64,000 nucleotides of DNA from Christensenella minuta (GTDB lineage Bacteria; Bacillota; Clostridia; Christensenellales; Christensenellaceae): the NCBI RefSeq assembly GCF_003628755.1, contig NZ_CP029256.1, positions 2,905,293 to 2,969,292 of the forward strand, in the 5' to 3' direction. Numbering within the stretch: position 1 is the stretch's first letter; every line of letters starts with the position of its first letter. Below, one piece after another: positions 1 to 8,446 of the stretch. A program made the position numbers and the translations under genes. The notes beneath the pieces were generated by a model. The model worked only from the letters and a program-made list of their open reading frames with translations. It was not told the DNA's origin and ran no database searches.

Positions 1-96
1 CTGAAAACAAGACGATAAGGCACGGAAACAACCTGCATTGCTTCGCAGACCCCATACGGCCCTCGAACCTGCGGCGTTCCCCATGACAAAATAAAG

Positions 97-114
97 GAGC
101 GCCCTGAGGCGCTC
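97..114. other. Small inverted repeat in the left-edge intergenic stretch
   Basis: Bases 97-103 (GAGCGCC) pair with 108-114 (GGCGCTC) around a 4-nt loop. No T-run follows on either strand within a few bases, so it is not a clear intrinsic terminator. It is the only structure I see in 1-205, a stretch in which I find no convincing gene; the 120-205 part is very AT-rich. Confidence 0.3.
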
Positions 115-205
115 GCGTTATGAGGAAGAATATGAAAAAAATCTTATATTTATAGTATAAAACAGATTTATGAATATTAAATATTAAAATTATTAAGAAA
201 TTATG

Positions 206-249
206 AATAAACGCCATCCGCATAAAATTTTTTACGGATGGCGTTTATT
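206..249 (-). terminator. Intrinsic terminator of the coiled-coil gene
   Basis: A perfect 15-bp inverted repeat (206-220 with 235-249) around a 14-nt loop. It begins at the last base of the stop codon of the minus-strand gene at 249-524, and T-rich sequence follows on the minus strand. Confidence 0.7.
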
Positions 250-524
250 TACTTATCCATTCTGACGCTGTCGCGGTATTCGCCCGCCGCATCCTTTTCC
301 CGCCTTCGCTGTTCCAGCCTGGCCTGATTGCGTTCACGCGTATTTTCCAACGCGGCTTTTTTCGTCTCTACATCCCGTTTTTTTTCCATCTTTGTAATCT
401 TTTTCCGTTCCTTTAACTCCGTGATCTTTCTTTTTGCATCGATCCGGGCCAGTTTTTCCGCCGCCGCGTTTTTTTCTGCGGCGATTTCGTTTTGCAGATT
501 GTTGATTTTTGCGTGCCGTTCCAT
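249..524 (-). CDS. Small, highly charged coiled-coil protein of unknown function
   Basis: A 91-residue protein built almost entirely of Lys, Arg, Glu, Ala and Gln. Heptad-like spacing of Ala/Leu/Ile (for example IAAEKNAAAEKLARIDAKRK) predicts one long, soluble alpha-helical coiled coil. There is no signal peptide or membrane segment. The ATG has a good AAAGGAG site 7 nt upstream, and a strong terminator follows the stop, so this is a genuine monocistronic gene rather than a chance frame. I do not recognise the family, and low-complexity charged helices attract false matches. A structural or nucleic-acid-binding role is possible but nothing in the sequence decides it. Confidence 0.6.
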   Translation of the reverse strand: MERHAKINNLQNEIAAEKNAAAEKLARIDAKRKITELKERKKITKMEKKRDVETKKAALENTRERNQARLEQRRREKDAAGEYRDSVRMDK

Positions 525-667
525 GTCTTTGCTCCTTTCCCGTCACAGTTTATGGTCTCTATAAATTAACCAATCAAGGACGGAATAAACGGCAAAAGAA
601 AAATTTTAATTCACAGGCGGCGCGCTTCCCGGGCAGATTCCCTGCGGCCCGGACGGTCCGGTAAGGG

Positions 668-1537
668 TCAAAGCATCCGCAAATATTCCTTTTTGTATGC
701 CCTACGCCCCTCAAGGGCGTCCTTCAAAGCGCGGATCATGGCAGGACGGTCCTGGTTGAGCGTTCCGCCCAGCGGCACATAGTTTGACGCATGGTTGCTG
801 CGGAATATACTGCCCTCGCAATCCATATGCTCCAGCATGACCAGCGTTTCGCGGGCGGCCTCCTCCGGGGTCAAAACCTGGAAGCGTCCTTCCCTGACGT
901 CAGCGCAAAGGGGCGTGCCCTCCTCCAGCATCAAGGTCAGCAGGCCGATATAATCGGGCTTCACCGTGGTGAATACCCTGCCGGTGCCGGCCGCGTGCTC
1001 CCGCCAAAGTTCTTTTCCGCCGAGACCGTTGACGGCTGTGATGGAAAGGAGGATTCCCGATTCCCTCACGCGCAGGCCGGCGGCGGTGATTTCCTCCGCC
1101 GTCACTCCCTTGCGGATGCGCCGGAGGACCTCGTTATTTCCGGATTCCAGGCCAAGGTAGACGATCCCGAGTCCCGCCGCCCGCAATTCTTTTAGCTCTC
1201 TGGCAGTCTTTTGCAAAATACTGCGCGGGGAACCGTAGACCGCCACGCGCGTACAAGCCGGGAAGAGCGTACGAATGTGGGAAAGGAGCGCCAATAATTT
1301 TTCGGACGGCAGGATGAGGGCGTCGCCGTCCGCGAGGAAAATACGCCGTACGCCGGGATAAAGCCGCGCCATTTCCGCAAGGTCCGCGAGGACGTCCTCC
1401 ACAGGGCGGATATGGAACCGTTTATCCTTATACATACCGCAAAATGTGCACCGGTTATGGGAACAGCCGATGGTTGCCTGCACGATTAAGCTGCGGGCCT
1501 CGCTTGGCGGACGGTAAACGCTTCCTTCATACTGCAT
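668..1537 (-). CDS. Radical SAM protein
   Basis: A 289-residue radical S-adenosylmethionine enzyme. The cluster-binding cysteines lie near residue 30 in a CSHNRCTFC motif (Cx4Cx2C, a spacing seen in one branch of these proteins; most use Cx3Cx2C). A TIM-barrel core follows, with a glycine-rich SAM-contact segment (YLGLESGN) typical of Elp3/MiaB-like folds. The ATG at 1537 is preceded by CAGGAGGAAA; the longer frame upstream has no site and runs into the preceding terminator. The substrate cannot be read from sequence. The gene lies downstream of divIC, separated from it by a terminator. Confidence 0.85.
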   Translation of the reverse strand: MQYEGSVYRPPSEARSLIVQATIGCSHNRCTFCGMYKDKRFHIRPVEDVLADLAEMARLYPGVRRIFLADGDALILPSEKLLALLSHIRTLFPACTRVAVYGSPRSILQKTARELKELRAAGLGIVYLGLESGNNEVLRRIRKGVTAEEITAAGLRVRESGILLSITAVNGLGGKELWREHAAGTGRVFTTVKPDYIGLLTLMLEEGTPLCADVREGRFQVLTPEEAARETLVMLEHMDCEGSIFRSNHASNYVPLGGTLNQDRPAMIRALKDALEGRRAYKKEYLRML

Positions 1538-1552
1538 AAATTTCCTCCTGTT

Positions 1553-1583
1553 AAAAAAACCTGCCGGCCATATGGCGGGCAGG
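1553..1583 (-). terminator. Intrinsic terminator after divIC
   Basis: On the minus strand a CCTGCC...GGCAGG hairpin (1560-1583, one mismatch) is followed by seven T (1553-1559). It separates the DivIC gene from the radical SAM gene, whose ribosome site lies immediately after it. Confidence 0.8.
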
Positions 1584-1589
1584 CGTTTC

Positions 1590-1961
1590 CTATTCGCTTG
1601 GCTGTGCCGGTTGATCCGGCAAATCTGACGCTCCTGCGGAAGGCTCCGCCTCATCTGACGGAGCTGCGCTGCCGTTTTCCGGGAATACATATTTCTTTTC
1701 CCCGGGTTTCAGCCATCCGAGGCGCTCACGCGCTTCGCGCTCCACATATTCGTCACTGCCGATATAATCCCGTTCGTTTTTGTAATAATCGATCTCTTTG
1801 TTGAGGGCGTCCTGTTCTGCCAGCAATTGCTGCTGCTTGGTCTGCTGGGCCGCGAGGATCGTCTGCTGGTTAAAGAACGTCAAACTGGCATACACGAGCA
1901 CGCCCAGCAAAACAAACACCTTTATTCGATTGAAACGAAATGTTCTTTTTTTCTTTGCCAT
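1590..1961 (-). CDS. divIC: Septum formation initiator, DivIC/FtsB family
   Basis: A 123-residue bitopic division protein: short basic cytoplasmic tail (MAKKKRTFRFNR), one transmembrane helix (about residues 15-33), an extracytoplasmic coiled coil rich in Gln/Glu (about 36-70), then the family's ER..LGW..PGEKKYVF segment (about 75-95). The last ~30 residues are a Pro/Ser/Ala/Glu tail. In Firmicutes DivIC forms a complex with FtsL and DivIB that links early and late divisome proteins. The ATG at 1961 sits 7 nt after GGAGG; the in-frame TTG two codons upstream is less likely. The tail is longer than in many homologues. Confidence 0.85.
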   Translation of the reverse strand: MAKKKRTFRFNRIKVFVLLGVLVYASLTFFNQQTILAAQQTKQQQLLAEQDALNKEIDYYKNERDYIGSDEYVEREARERLGWLKPGEKKYVFPENGSAAPSDEAEPSAGASDLPDQPAQPSE

Positions 1962-2071
1962 GGGCAAACCTCCGCCGATTATCTATAACATATCATACTC
2001 CGGCGTGTTCTTCAAGCAAAATCCCTATAAACGGCTGCCGGGCGGACGAATCTTAAATTTTTACAAAAGTG

Positions 2072-2100
2072 TTTAAAAAGTATGAAGCAAGTGCTATAAT
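2072..2100 (+). promoter_or_regulatory. Sigma-A-type promoter for the DUF3048 lipoprotein gene
   Basis: A perfect TATAAT (2095-2100) with TTTAAA (2072-2077) 17 nt upstream, 90 nt before the start codon. The -10 is strong, the -35 weak. Confidence 0.5.
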
Positions 2101-2190
2101 AATATCTGGTTTTGCAGACTAAATTCAGAAACTGCGAATGGGCCGTTCTATGCGGCCGAAGGGAAAACAAAAGGAAAGGTTCTGTATTTT

Positions 2191-3336
2191 ATGAAGAAAA
2201 TTCTAATTGTAATGCTTGCGGTGCTTATGGCATGCAGCATATTTGCGGCTTGCTCCAAGCCGGCGGAGGAGGAGCCGTCCGTCCAGCCGACGGTGATCGC
2301 GGCGGAAACGCCGCAGCCTGCGCAGACGGCAAGCGCCACGCCGGATGCCGTCCCGACGGATATATCCCCCACAACGGGGCTTGAAGGAAATACGGCGTAT
2401 AAGCCGGTCATGGTGCAGATCGACAATGCGGATGCAGCCCGTCCGCAGACCGGGATCAGCTATGCGGATATCGTCTATGAGACGGACGTCGACGGCAGCG
2501 ATACGCGGCTTACCGCACTCTATAATGATGCGGTCAACGGCGTGGATGCCCCGGGTGAACTGACCGTCGGTCCAGTGCGTTCATCGAGGTATTATCACCA
2601 GTGGATCCAGGAAGAATGGGACGCCCTTTATGTACATATGGGAGGCCCGGACCAGACGTCAAAGGATGAAACCGATATCTGGGGATCCAGCAGCGAGCAT
2701 ATCAAGCAGCGCATCAACGGCGCGGGCAAGCATGCGTCGAACGAAGGACTGTTCTTTCCTTTGAAGGACGGGCATTCTCAGTCGGAATATGCAGCCATCG
2801 ACCTGATGAAAGCGCTCGACATTTACGATTACGAGCCGCAGGCGCTCCAGTCCTTCACGTTCTATCCGCAGCAGGATTATGCGGATCAGCCGGAAATTTC
2901 GGAAATCGGGCTGTATTTCTTCGGCAATAAAACGCCGCTCGCGTCTTATGAATACGACAGCTCCAGCGATAAGCTGCTCCGGTCCACGAGAGGAAAAGAG
3001 CATACGGATGCCGCGACGGGCGGCCAGCTCGAGGTGCAGAATGTGATCGTTCAGTTCGTGAACGATTCGGCAGCGGACGACGGACCGGGAAGCGACCGCA
3101 GGATCGTGGACGTAAAAGGTAGCGGCGACGCGCTGTTCGTGATCCACGGAAAGCTGATGAAAGGCACATGGGAGCGTCCGACGTACGACAGCGCGACTTC
3201 CTACAAGCTGGAAAGCGGGGAAGAGATTACGCTTGCGCCCGGGAACACGTGGATTTCCATGCTGCCTGCAGGCAAGGACGTAGCAGTTACCTATGCCGAT
3301 GGAACGGATGAAACGATCAGCGGGGAAGCGGAATAA
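2191..3336 (+). CDS. DUF3048 (YerB-like) lipoprotein
   Basis: A 381-residue exported lipoprotein. The signal peptide ends in a lipobox (FAAC, Cys about 20) followed by a Pro/Thr/Ala-rich linker to about residue 60. The DUF3048 region follows: KPVMVQIDN, ARPQTGISYADIVYE and VGPVRSSR are family hallmarks, and the C-terminal part (about 270-380) has the WERP..DSATSYKL and G.TWI.MLP segments of the second domain. B. subtilis YerB is the known relative; the biochemical role is unknown. The gene is monocistronic, with its own promoter and a strong terminator. Confidence 0.85.
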   Translation: MKKILIVMLAVLMACSIFAACSKPAEEEPSVQPTVIAAETPQPAQTASATPDAVPTDISPTTGLEGNTAYKPVMVQIDNADAARPQTGISYADIVYETDVDGSDTRLTALYNDAVNGVDAPGELTVGPVRSSRYYHQWIQEEWDALYVHMGGPDQTSKDETDIWGSSSEHIKQRINGAGKHASNEGLFFPLKDGHSQSEYAAIDLMKALDIYDYEPQALQSFTFYPQQDYADQPEISEIGLYFFGNKTPLASYEYDSSSDKLLRSTRGKEHTDAATGGQLEVQNVIVQFVNDSAADDGPGSDRRIVDVKGSGDALFVIHGKLMKGTWERPTYDSATSYKLESGEEITLAPGNTWISMLPAGKDVAVTYADGTDETISGEAE

Positions 3337-3349
3337 TTGCAGATCAAAT

Positions 3350-3377
3350 AAAGGCCTCCGGCGGAGGCCTTTTTATT
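3350..3377 (+). terminator. Intrinsic terminator after the DUF3048 gene
   Basis: A stem of AGGCCTCCG/CGGAGGCCT type with a very short loop, followed by TTTTTATTATT. It isolates the lipoprotein gene from glnA. Confidence 0.9.
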
Positions 3378-3382
3378 ATTGG

Positions 3383-3412
3383 TTGCGTAAATAGCCGGAT
3401 TTCATATATAAT
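3383..3412 (+). promoter_or_regulatory. glnA promoter
   Basis: TTGCGT (3383-3388), an 18-nt spacer and TATAAT (3407-3412), 31 nt before the glnA start. I see no obvious GlnR-type inverted repeat overlapping it. Confidence 0.65.
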
Positions 3413-3443
3413 AGTACTATCGTGAATTACGGAGGAAAAAAGA

Positions 3444-4775
3444 ATGCCCAAATATACCAAGGCGGAATTACATAAAATCATCGATGAAAATGATATCAAG
3501 TTTCTGCGCCTGCAGTTCACCGATATCTTTGGAATCCTGAAAAATATCACGGTCATGACCTCGAAGCTCGACAGTATTATCGAGCAGGGATGCATGTTCG
3601 ACGGTTCGTCCATCGACGGCTTTGCGCGCATCGAGGAATCGGATATGATGCTGATTCCGGACCTTGATACGTTTGAAATTTTTCCGTGGTCGAACCCCAA
3701 GGGACGCACCGCGCGGTTCATCTGCGATGTTTATATGCCCGACGGGACGCCGTATGAGGGGTGCCCGCGGCATATTCTAAAACGCCAGCTTGCCAAAGCA
3801 AAGGAAATGGGCTACACGATGGACGTCGGCCCGGAGTGTGAATTCTTTCTGTTCCACAAGGATGAGCATAATAAGGCAACGATCGAAACCAACGACGACG
3901 GCGGGTATTTTGACCTTGCGCCCCTCGATATGGGCGGCGCGGCGCGGCGGGATATCTGTCTTGCCCTGGAGGAAATGGGCTTTGAGATCGAAGCGTCCCA
4001 TCACGAATGCGCGGCAGGGCAGCACGAGATCGATTTTAAATACGGCGACGCGCTCAAAATGGCGGATGACGTTATGACCTTTAAGATCGTCGTCAAGCGT
4101 ATCGCGCAGAACCATCACCGTCACGCGACGTTTATGCCCAAGCCGATTTACGGCATCGCCGGCAGCGGGATGCATATCAATATGTCCCTGTGCACAGGGG
4201 AGGGAAACGCATTCTGCGATAAATCCGACGAACTGGGGCTTTCCAAAGAGGCGTATGGTTTTATGGCGGGCGTCCTAAAGCATGCGCGCGGCCTGTCGCT
4301 GCTCACGAACCCGACGATCAATTCTTACAAGCGCCTTGTGCCGGGCTTTGAGGCTCCGTGCTATATTGCGTGGTCGGCAAAGAACCGCAGCCCGCTGATC
4401 CGCGTGCCGTTTGCGCGCGGCGCGGCGACCCGGATCGAAATGCGCAACCCGGACCCGACGGCCAATCCCTACCTCGCTTACGCGGGCGCGCTTGCGGCCG
4501 GGCTCGAGGGAATACGCGGGGGGCTTACGCCGCCGCCGCCGGTGAATAAGAATATTTATACCTTGTCGGAAGAGGAAAAGAAAAAGCATATGATCCGCCG
4601 GGTCCCCCAGAACCTGTTCGACGCGATCAACGATTTTAAGGAAGATCCGCTGATGCGGGAAGTCCTCGGCAACGGGACGTATGAAAAATACCTCAAGGGC
4701 AAAAAGCAGGAGTGGGCCGATTACTCCACCTGCGTCCATGAATGGGAACGCCAGCATTACCTGACGAAATATTGA
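3444..4775 (+). CDS. glnA: Glutamine synthetase, type I
   Basis: A 443-residue class I glutamine synthetase, the usual length of the short GSI-alpha form of Firmicutes (no adenylylation-region insertion). It forms glutamine from glutamate, ammonia and ATP in the cytoplasm. Visible landmarks: the beta-grasp N-terminus with FDGSSIDGFARIEESDM, the metal-site segment GPECEFFLF, HHECAAGQHEIDFKY, the glutamate-binding NPTINSYKRLVPG, and ARGAATRIEMRNPDPTANPYLAYA. GGAGG lies 8 nt before the ATG. The gene has its own promoter; tRNA-Glu follows on the same strand about 90 nt downstream. Confidence 0.97.
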   Translation: MPKYTKAELHKIIDENDIKFLRLQFTDIFGILKNITVMTSKLDSIIEQGCMFDGSSIDGFARIEESDMMLIPDLDTFEIFPWSNPKGRTARFICDVYMPDGTPYEGCPRHILKRQLAKAKEMGYTMDVGPECEFFLFHKDEHNKATIETNDDGGYFDLAPLDMGGAARRDICLALEEMGFEIEASHHECAAGQHEIDFKYGDALKMADDVMTFKIVVKRIAQNHHRHATFMPKPIYGIAGSGMHINMSLCTGEGNAFCDKSDELGLSKEAYGFMAGVLKHARGLSLLTNPTINSYKRLVPGFEAPCYIAWSAKNRSPLIRVPFARGAATRIEMRNPDPTANPYLAYAGALAAGLEGIRGGLTPPPPVNKNIYTLSEEEKKKHMIRRVPQNLFDAINDFKEDPLMREVLGNGTYEKYLKGKKQEWADYSTCVHEWERQHYLTKY

Positions 4776-4868
4776 ATTGCCGCCGGTCCGTTTTTTTCGG
4801 ATCGGCGTATTTTTATATTGACAAATTGGCGGTTATCTACTAAAATTATTAGTGCTATCGAAAAAGAT

Positions 4869-4943
4869 GGCCCCATGGTCAAGCGGTCAAGACGTAGCCC
4901 TCTCACGGCTGAAACTCGGGTTCGATTCCCGGTGGGGTCACCA
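4869..4943 (+). tRNA. tRNA-Glu (anticodon CTC)
   Basis: A 75-nt tRNA with encoded CCA. The acceptor GGCCCCA pairs with TGGGGTC (one G-T), the anticodon stem TAGCC/GGCTG flanks the loop CTCTCAC, and the T-arm is CGGG-TTCGATT-CCCG. Anticodon CTC reads GAG. A chance open frame crosses it and should not be annotated. Confidence 0.97.
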
Positions 4944-4969
4944 TTTGTAGCCCAACTTCGGGCAACACG

Positions 4970-5000
4970 CCGCCAGCTTCATTGCTGGCGGTTTTTATTT
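4970..5000 (+). terminator. Intrinsic terminator after tRNA-Glu
   Basis: A perfect 8-bp stem CCGCCAGC/GCTGGCGG (4970-4977, 4984-4991) with a 6-nt loop, followed by TTTTTATTTT. Confidence 0.9.
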
Positions 5001-5172
5001 TGCGAAAAGATCAGCCGGGAGATAAATATCGCAATCGCTTCCGTTTACTACGGCGCCGGAATAAAAGAAGTTAACAGCCTGTTTCTCTCTGCTTTTCCCT
5101 GGTTCCGTCAATATAAGCGTTTAGAGCGGGCATAAGCGTTTATGTTGAAATTATCGTGATGGGAAGGGAAAG

Positions 5173-5874
5173 ATGATGTTCATATTGATTCTGGGAATCG
5201 CCGCCATCAATTTGTTCGCGGTATTGCTCACTTTACTGCGTCCCAAGCTTTTTGGGGTGAAACTCTATAAACCGATGCTGAAGAACATGGGCCTGTCCCT
5301 GCTGCCGCTTTTGGTGCTGATTGCGACGATATTACTGATGGCTGCTGTTCTGCTTTATGTGAACACATTCTTAGGCTTTGTGACTGGGATCGCCGGGGTG
5401 GCCCTATGGCTGCTTCTTCTTCCGAATGCCGGGTACTTGGTTACGGAGCTTAACTTGAACCACCGGACGGTGGATAAAAAGGAAGTGCCCATGTGGTATG
5501 ATATTATCGCCGTGTTGTCCCTGGCCATGTCCGGCGTGATGAATACTCTGCTCAATGTGATGATGCTCCAGCTGATCTATGGGACAATCGTCCACCCGAT
5601 CAACGCGTTCGACTTGGGGCTCGTCAACAATAGAAATCTCTGGATCATTATTTCCGTAGTTTTTCTGCTGATTAGCTTCGGCGTCTATATCGGGCGGTAT
5701 CTGCGCTTCAACAGCTGGGATATCCTCAAACCACGGCGCTTTATCGGCATCCTGAAAAAACATTTCGCGCAGCCTGGAAAGGGAAAGGAACTGCTTGTGT
5801 TTATGGCCTGCTACACAGGCTTCTTTCTCATCATGTATCTGATCGTTATATGGCCGGTCCTTACGAAGGCGTAA
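5173..5874 (+). CDS. DUF1361 multi-pass membrane protein
   Basis: A 233-residue hydrophobic protein with about six transmembrane helices. DUF1361 is recognised from LLLLPNAGYLVTEL in the third helix region, the polar MWYDIIAVLSLAMSGVMNTLL stretch and RYLRFNSWDILKP in the cytoplasmic loop near residue 180. Function is unknown for the family; it may be a small transporter or an enzyme subunit. The start is an ATGATG doublet after GGGAAGGGAAAG; either ATG could be used. It stands alone between two terminators. Confidence 0.75.
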   Translation: MMFILILGIAAINLFAVLLTLLRPKLFGVKLYKPMLKNMGLSLLPLLVLIATILLMAAVLLYVNTFLGFVTGIAGVALWLLLLPNAGYLVTELNLNHRTVDKKEVPMWYDIIAVLSLAMSGVMNTLLNVMMLQLIYGTIVHPINAFDLGLVNNRNLWIIISVVFLLISFGVYIGRYLRFNSWDILKPRRFIGILKKHFAQPGKGKELLVFMACYTGFFLIMYLIVIWPVLTKA

Positions 5875-5905
5875 GCAGGCGGCGGCGCATAGGCCTTCCG
5901 CACGA

Positions 5906-5943
5906 AAAAATCCGAACCTTTTCGAACGGTTCGGATTTTTCTA
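5906..5943 (+). terminator. Intrinsic terminator after the DUF1361 gene
   Basis: A perfect 13-bp stem (5906-5918 with 5928-5940) with an A-run on one side and T-run on the other, so it can work on both strands. Confidence 0.9.
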
Positions 5944-5989
5944 ATATACGCATACCCGGAGGATGCGATCAGTCCGGGGGAGGAGCGAA

Positions 5990-6014
5990 AACCGCCCCTG
6001 CAGACAGGGCGGTT
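5990..6014 (-). terminator. Hairpin at the end of the minus-strand YjbQ operon
   Basis: AACCGCCC (5990-5997) pairs with GGGCGGTT (6007-6014), overlapping the stop codon of the last gene. On the minus strand it is followed by only a short TTTTC; the bidirectional hairpin at 5906-5943 may complete termination. Confidence 0.55.
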
Positions 6015-6507
6015 ATTCCCCGATCACCTGTACCTGGACCGTCCGTTCGCGCGGACGTGTGGTGTCAAAGTCAATGAAATATACGTAACCAAACTCGCCG
6101 AGGTCCATCTGTCCGTCGATTAGCACGATGGTCTCGCTTCGCCCGACGAGAGCGGAACGGAGGTGCGCATCCGTATTATGGCAGCCCCGCGCATCTTCGC
6201 CGTGCTCTTCTGCGAATTTCAGCGCCTTGGGGCCGGGATGCAGGTAAATACCCTCTCTGCTGCAGGCGGGGATCATATCTTCCATAACGTCTACAAAATC
6301 CTGCTGCAGCGTCTCGAGGCCGGTCATCGACATATCAAACGCCGCCTCCTGCGTGATAACGCAGCAGGTCGTGTGGTGCGAATAAATAACGACAATGCCG
6401 TTTTGGATGCCGGAACGCCTGGTTATTTCCCGGACAGGCTCCGTAACATTGGAAAACGTCGTAATATTGGGCCTGCCCTGCACCTTAAGTTCTTCACGGT
6501 AAACCAT
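6013..6507 (-). CDS. YjbQ/UPF0047 family protein, copy 1
   Basis: A 164-residue single-domain YjbQ protein. Family hallmarks are YSHHTTCCVITQEA (about residues 42-55), LHPGPKALKFAEEHGED, the CHNTDAHLRSALVGRSETI segment (about 108-126) and GEFGYVYFIDFDTTRPRERTV near the end. YjbQ proteins have a weak thiamine-phosphate-synthase-like activity and their physiological substrate is unknown. This copy is last in the operon, 11 nt after a TIM-barrel gene that separates it from its paralogue at 7265-7765. Two diverged copies suggest a heteromer or two substrates. Confidence 0.85.
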   Translation of the reverse strand: MVYREELKVQGRPNITTFSNVTEPVREITRRSGIQNGIVVIYSHHTTCCVITQEAAFDMSMTGLETLQQDFVDVMEDMIPACSREGIYLHPGPKALKFAEEHGEDARGCHNTDAHLRSALVGRSETIVLIDGQMDLGEFGYVYFIDFDTTRPRERTVQVQVIGE

Positions 6508-6518
6508 AAGAATTCTCC

Positions 6519-7223
6519 TTACTGTTTATTGCCAATGAGGTCTTCGCCCGCCTGTTTTACGGAACGGACCATTTCGTCAAGCAGCGCATACGGGTCTTTG
6601 GAACGCAGGATACCCGATGCGGATCCGGCCGCCTGCGAACCTGCCATAATAAAATCATAAATTTGCTGCGCGGTCGTGATCCCGGCCGCCTGCTCCACCA
6701 TGATATCCGGGCCGATCGCCTTCACCGCCCGGACGGCCTCCTTTACATAACTCATGTCGCTGGCGTTTTCCGTGCCGATTAATTCGCTTGGCTCCGGGTT
6801 GATAATGTCGGGATGCAGTTCGGCGATGGCGCACGCCTCGGCGATCGTATCCGCGCAGACAAAGGACAGCATATCCAGCTCATTTGCGCGGTCGATGCCC
6901 TTTTTGATGTGCGAAAGCGTCATGGGGCGCTCGCAGTGGTTGAGGACGACGCCCCGTGCCCCCGCCGCCTTGAGCGCCTCGGGAAGCACGTCGGCCATGC
7001 CGCGGCCGGGGCGAATTACATCCATATAAGGCGCGAGGACGACCAACCGTTCCGTGCCTTCCGCAATGCGGCGGATTTCCGTATAAGGCGCGATAAACAA
7101 CACGTCCACGTCATATTTTTTTGCGGCGTTGTCCGCAGCCTTTGCAAAGTTGTAAACATCGTCGCCATAGATATAATTTTTCACGCTGGTTTCAAAAAAT
7201 GGTGTGCGGATTTTTGGCTTCAT
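6519..7223 (-). CDS. Triosephosphate-isomerase-like TIM-barrel enzyme
   Basis: A 234-residue protein with the catalytic layout of triosephosphate isomerase: a Lys in VKNYIYG near the N-terminus (cf. NWK), a His in VVLNHCERP (cf. GHSERR), a Glu in INPEPSELIGT (cf. YEP.WAIGTG) and a phosphate-loop-like AGITTAQQ / SASGILRSKDP at the end. It is closest in style to the short archaeal-type TIMs. The ATG at 7223 follows AGGAG at 9 nt; an upstream ATG lacks a site. Being inside a DeoR/SIS/YjbQ operon suggests a dedicated sugar-phosphate isomerase, for example on a tetrulose phosphate, rather than the glycolytic enzyme. Confidence 0.75.
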   Translation of the reverse strand: MKPKIRTPFFETSVKNYIYGDDVYNFAKAADNAAKKYDVDVLFIAPYTEIRRIAEGTERLVVLAPYMDVIRPGRGMADVLPEALKAAGARGVVLNHCERPMTLSHIKKGIDRANELDMLSFVCADTIAEACAIAELHPDIINPEPSELIGTENASDMSYVKEAVRAVKAIGPDIMVEQAAGITTAQQIYDFIMAGSQAAGSASGILRSKDPYALLDEMVRSVKQAGEDLIGNKQ

Positions 7224-7264
7224 TCCAGTTTTCTCCTGATTCATATGTCTGCCGGGCGCGTAGA

Positions 7265-7765
7265 TCATTCGCCGATCACCGTAATTTTAACGGTGCGCTT
7301 GCGCCCGCGTACCTGGTCCCAATCGATGAAATATACATAACCGAACTCGCCGAGGTCCAGAGCTCCGTCTTCCACCTGGATGCTCTCGGAACGCCCGAAG
7401 AAGCAGGAGCGCAAATGGGCGTCGGTGTTCAGGCTGGTCCAGGGTCCGGGCTCGCCTACGCTGTCGCCGAACTCGATGTGCTTGGGACCCGGATGCAGGT
7501 ACTGGTTCTCCACCCGGCAGGTGGGCACAAGCTGCTCCATAAGGTTACACAGGTCCTGCTGGAGGTATTCCAGGCCGAAGTAGGTCTTGTCGTGCGAGCA
7601 TTCCTGGATCATGACCGAGCAGGTCGTATGGTGTGAATATACGGTAAGCAGGCCATTTTTGATACCGGATTTCGCAAGGATTTCCTTGATCTCTGCCGTG
7701 ATGTTGTGAAAGGTGGGGTGCAGCCCTTCGGACTGGACGGCAATGCTGTCTTGATACATTTTCAT
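7265..7765 (-). CDS. YjbQ/UPF0047 family protein, copy 2
   Basis: A 166-residue paralogue of the 6013-6507 product. It shares YSHHTTCSVMIQE, YLHPGPKHIEFG, LNTDAHLRSCFFGRSESI and GEFGYVYFIDWDQVRGRKRTVKI, but differs in its N-terminus (MKMYQDSIAVQSEG) and by a GEPGPW segment before the LNTDAH motif. AAAGGAG lies 9 nt before the ATG. It is second to last but one in an operon running SIS, YjbQ, TIM-like, YjbQ. The exact reaction is unknown; the retained His and Asp residues argue that both copies are active. Confidence 0.85.
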   Translation of the reverse strand: MKMYQDSIAVQSEGLHPTFHNITAEIKEILAKSGIKNGLLTVYSHHTTCSVMIQECSHDKTYFGLEYLQQDLCNLMEQLVPTCRVENQYLHPGPKHIEFGDSVGEPGPWTSLNTDAHLRSCFFGRSESIQVEDGALDLGEFGYVYFIDWDQVRGRKRTVKITVIGE

Positions 7766-7807
7766 GATGGTATTCTCCTTTGGATTATGTTAATAGGATT
7801 TTGCACT

Positions 7808-8404
7808 TTATCTTTGGTTCAAACGCTTGCCCACCGCTCCGCCGGGATGAACGACGGCAAATTTTTCATTTTGGTAATCCGTTGCCGATATTACAGCGGC
7901 CTGAAGCGCGTCGAAGATCGCCGACAGGCTGATAAAGCTGGTCGTTCCCTGGCAGTTATACGGGTCCACTTCGCGGTTTACGTACATGCGAAGCACGATA
8001 TCCGCATTCCTTGCGAGCGGGGAATCGAGGTCTTCCGTAACGGAGATCACGGTAACGCCCCGCGTTTTGCAGATATCGAGGATCGGCAGAAGCTCCTCCG
8101 TTTTGCCGCCCCTGGAGGCGAGCAGGATAACATCTCCTTCAAGCAGGAAGCCGGTGGCGCCGTGCACTGCCTCGGCGGGGGAAATGAAACGCGCGGGGCG
8201 TTCGACGCAGCACATCAGGTGGGCGAAATGCCGGCAGGCGATCCCGGAATGGCCGCATCCTGAGGCCGCGATCCGCTCCGCCCGGCACAAAGCCGCCACG
8301 GCTTTTTCAAATTCCGCCCCGTCGAGGAAGGAAAACGCCTGCGCGAGGCACTCCGATTCAATCGCAAAAGAATTTTTGACAATAGCCATTAAATTAGGGT
8401 TCAT
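7808..8404 (-). CDS. SIS-domain sugar-phosphate isomerase
   Basis: A 198-residue single SIS domain. The phosphosugar-binding segments are IAASGCGHSGIACRHFAH (about 45-62) and LLASRGGKTEELLPIL (about 95-110), and the C-terminal VVHPGGAVGKRL is characteristic of the KdsD/GutQ arabinose-5-phosphate isomerase group, although the CBS pair of KdsD is absent. It probably interconverts an aldose and ketose phosphate. AAGGAGAGG precedes the ATG by 7 nt. It is the first enzyme gene downstream of the DeoR regulator, so likely co-transcribed with it. Confidence 0.85.
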   Translation of the reverse strand: MNPNLMAIVKNSFAIESECLAQAFSFLDGAEFEKAVAALCRAERIAASGCGHSGIACRHFAHLMCCVERPARFISPAEAVHGATGFLLEGDVILLASRGGKTEELLPILDICKTRGVTVISVTEDLDSPLARNADIVLRMYVNREVDPYNCQGTTSFISLSAIFDALQAAVISATDYQNEKFAVVHPGGAVGKRLNQR

Positions 8405-8446
8405 AAGAAAACCTCTCCTTTTATATAGTTCCCGATCGGTCCGGGC

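Noticed and set aside
1..84. 28-codon minus-strand frame running off the left edge
   Set aside because: No ribosome site, no recognisable product, too short to judge.
4818..5135. Open frame of 105 codons on the plus strand
   Set aside because: It runs straight through tRNA-Glu and its terminator.
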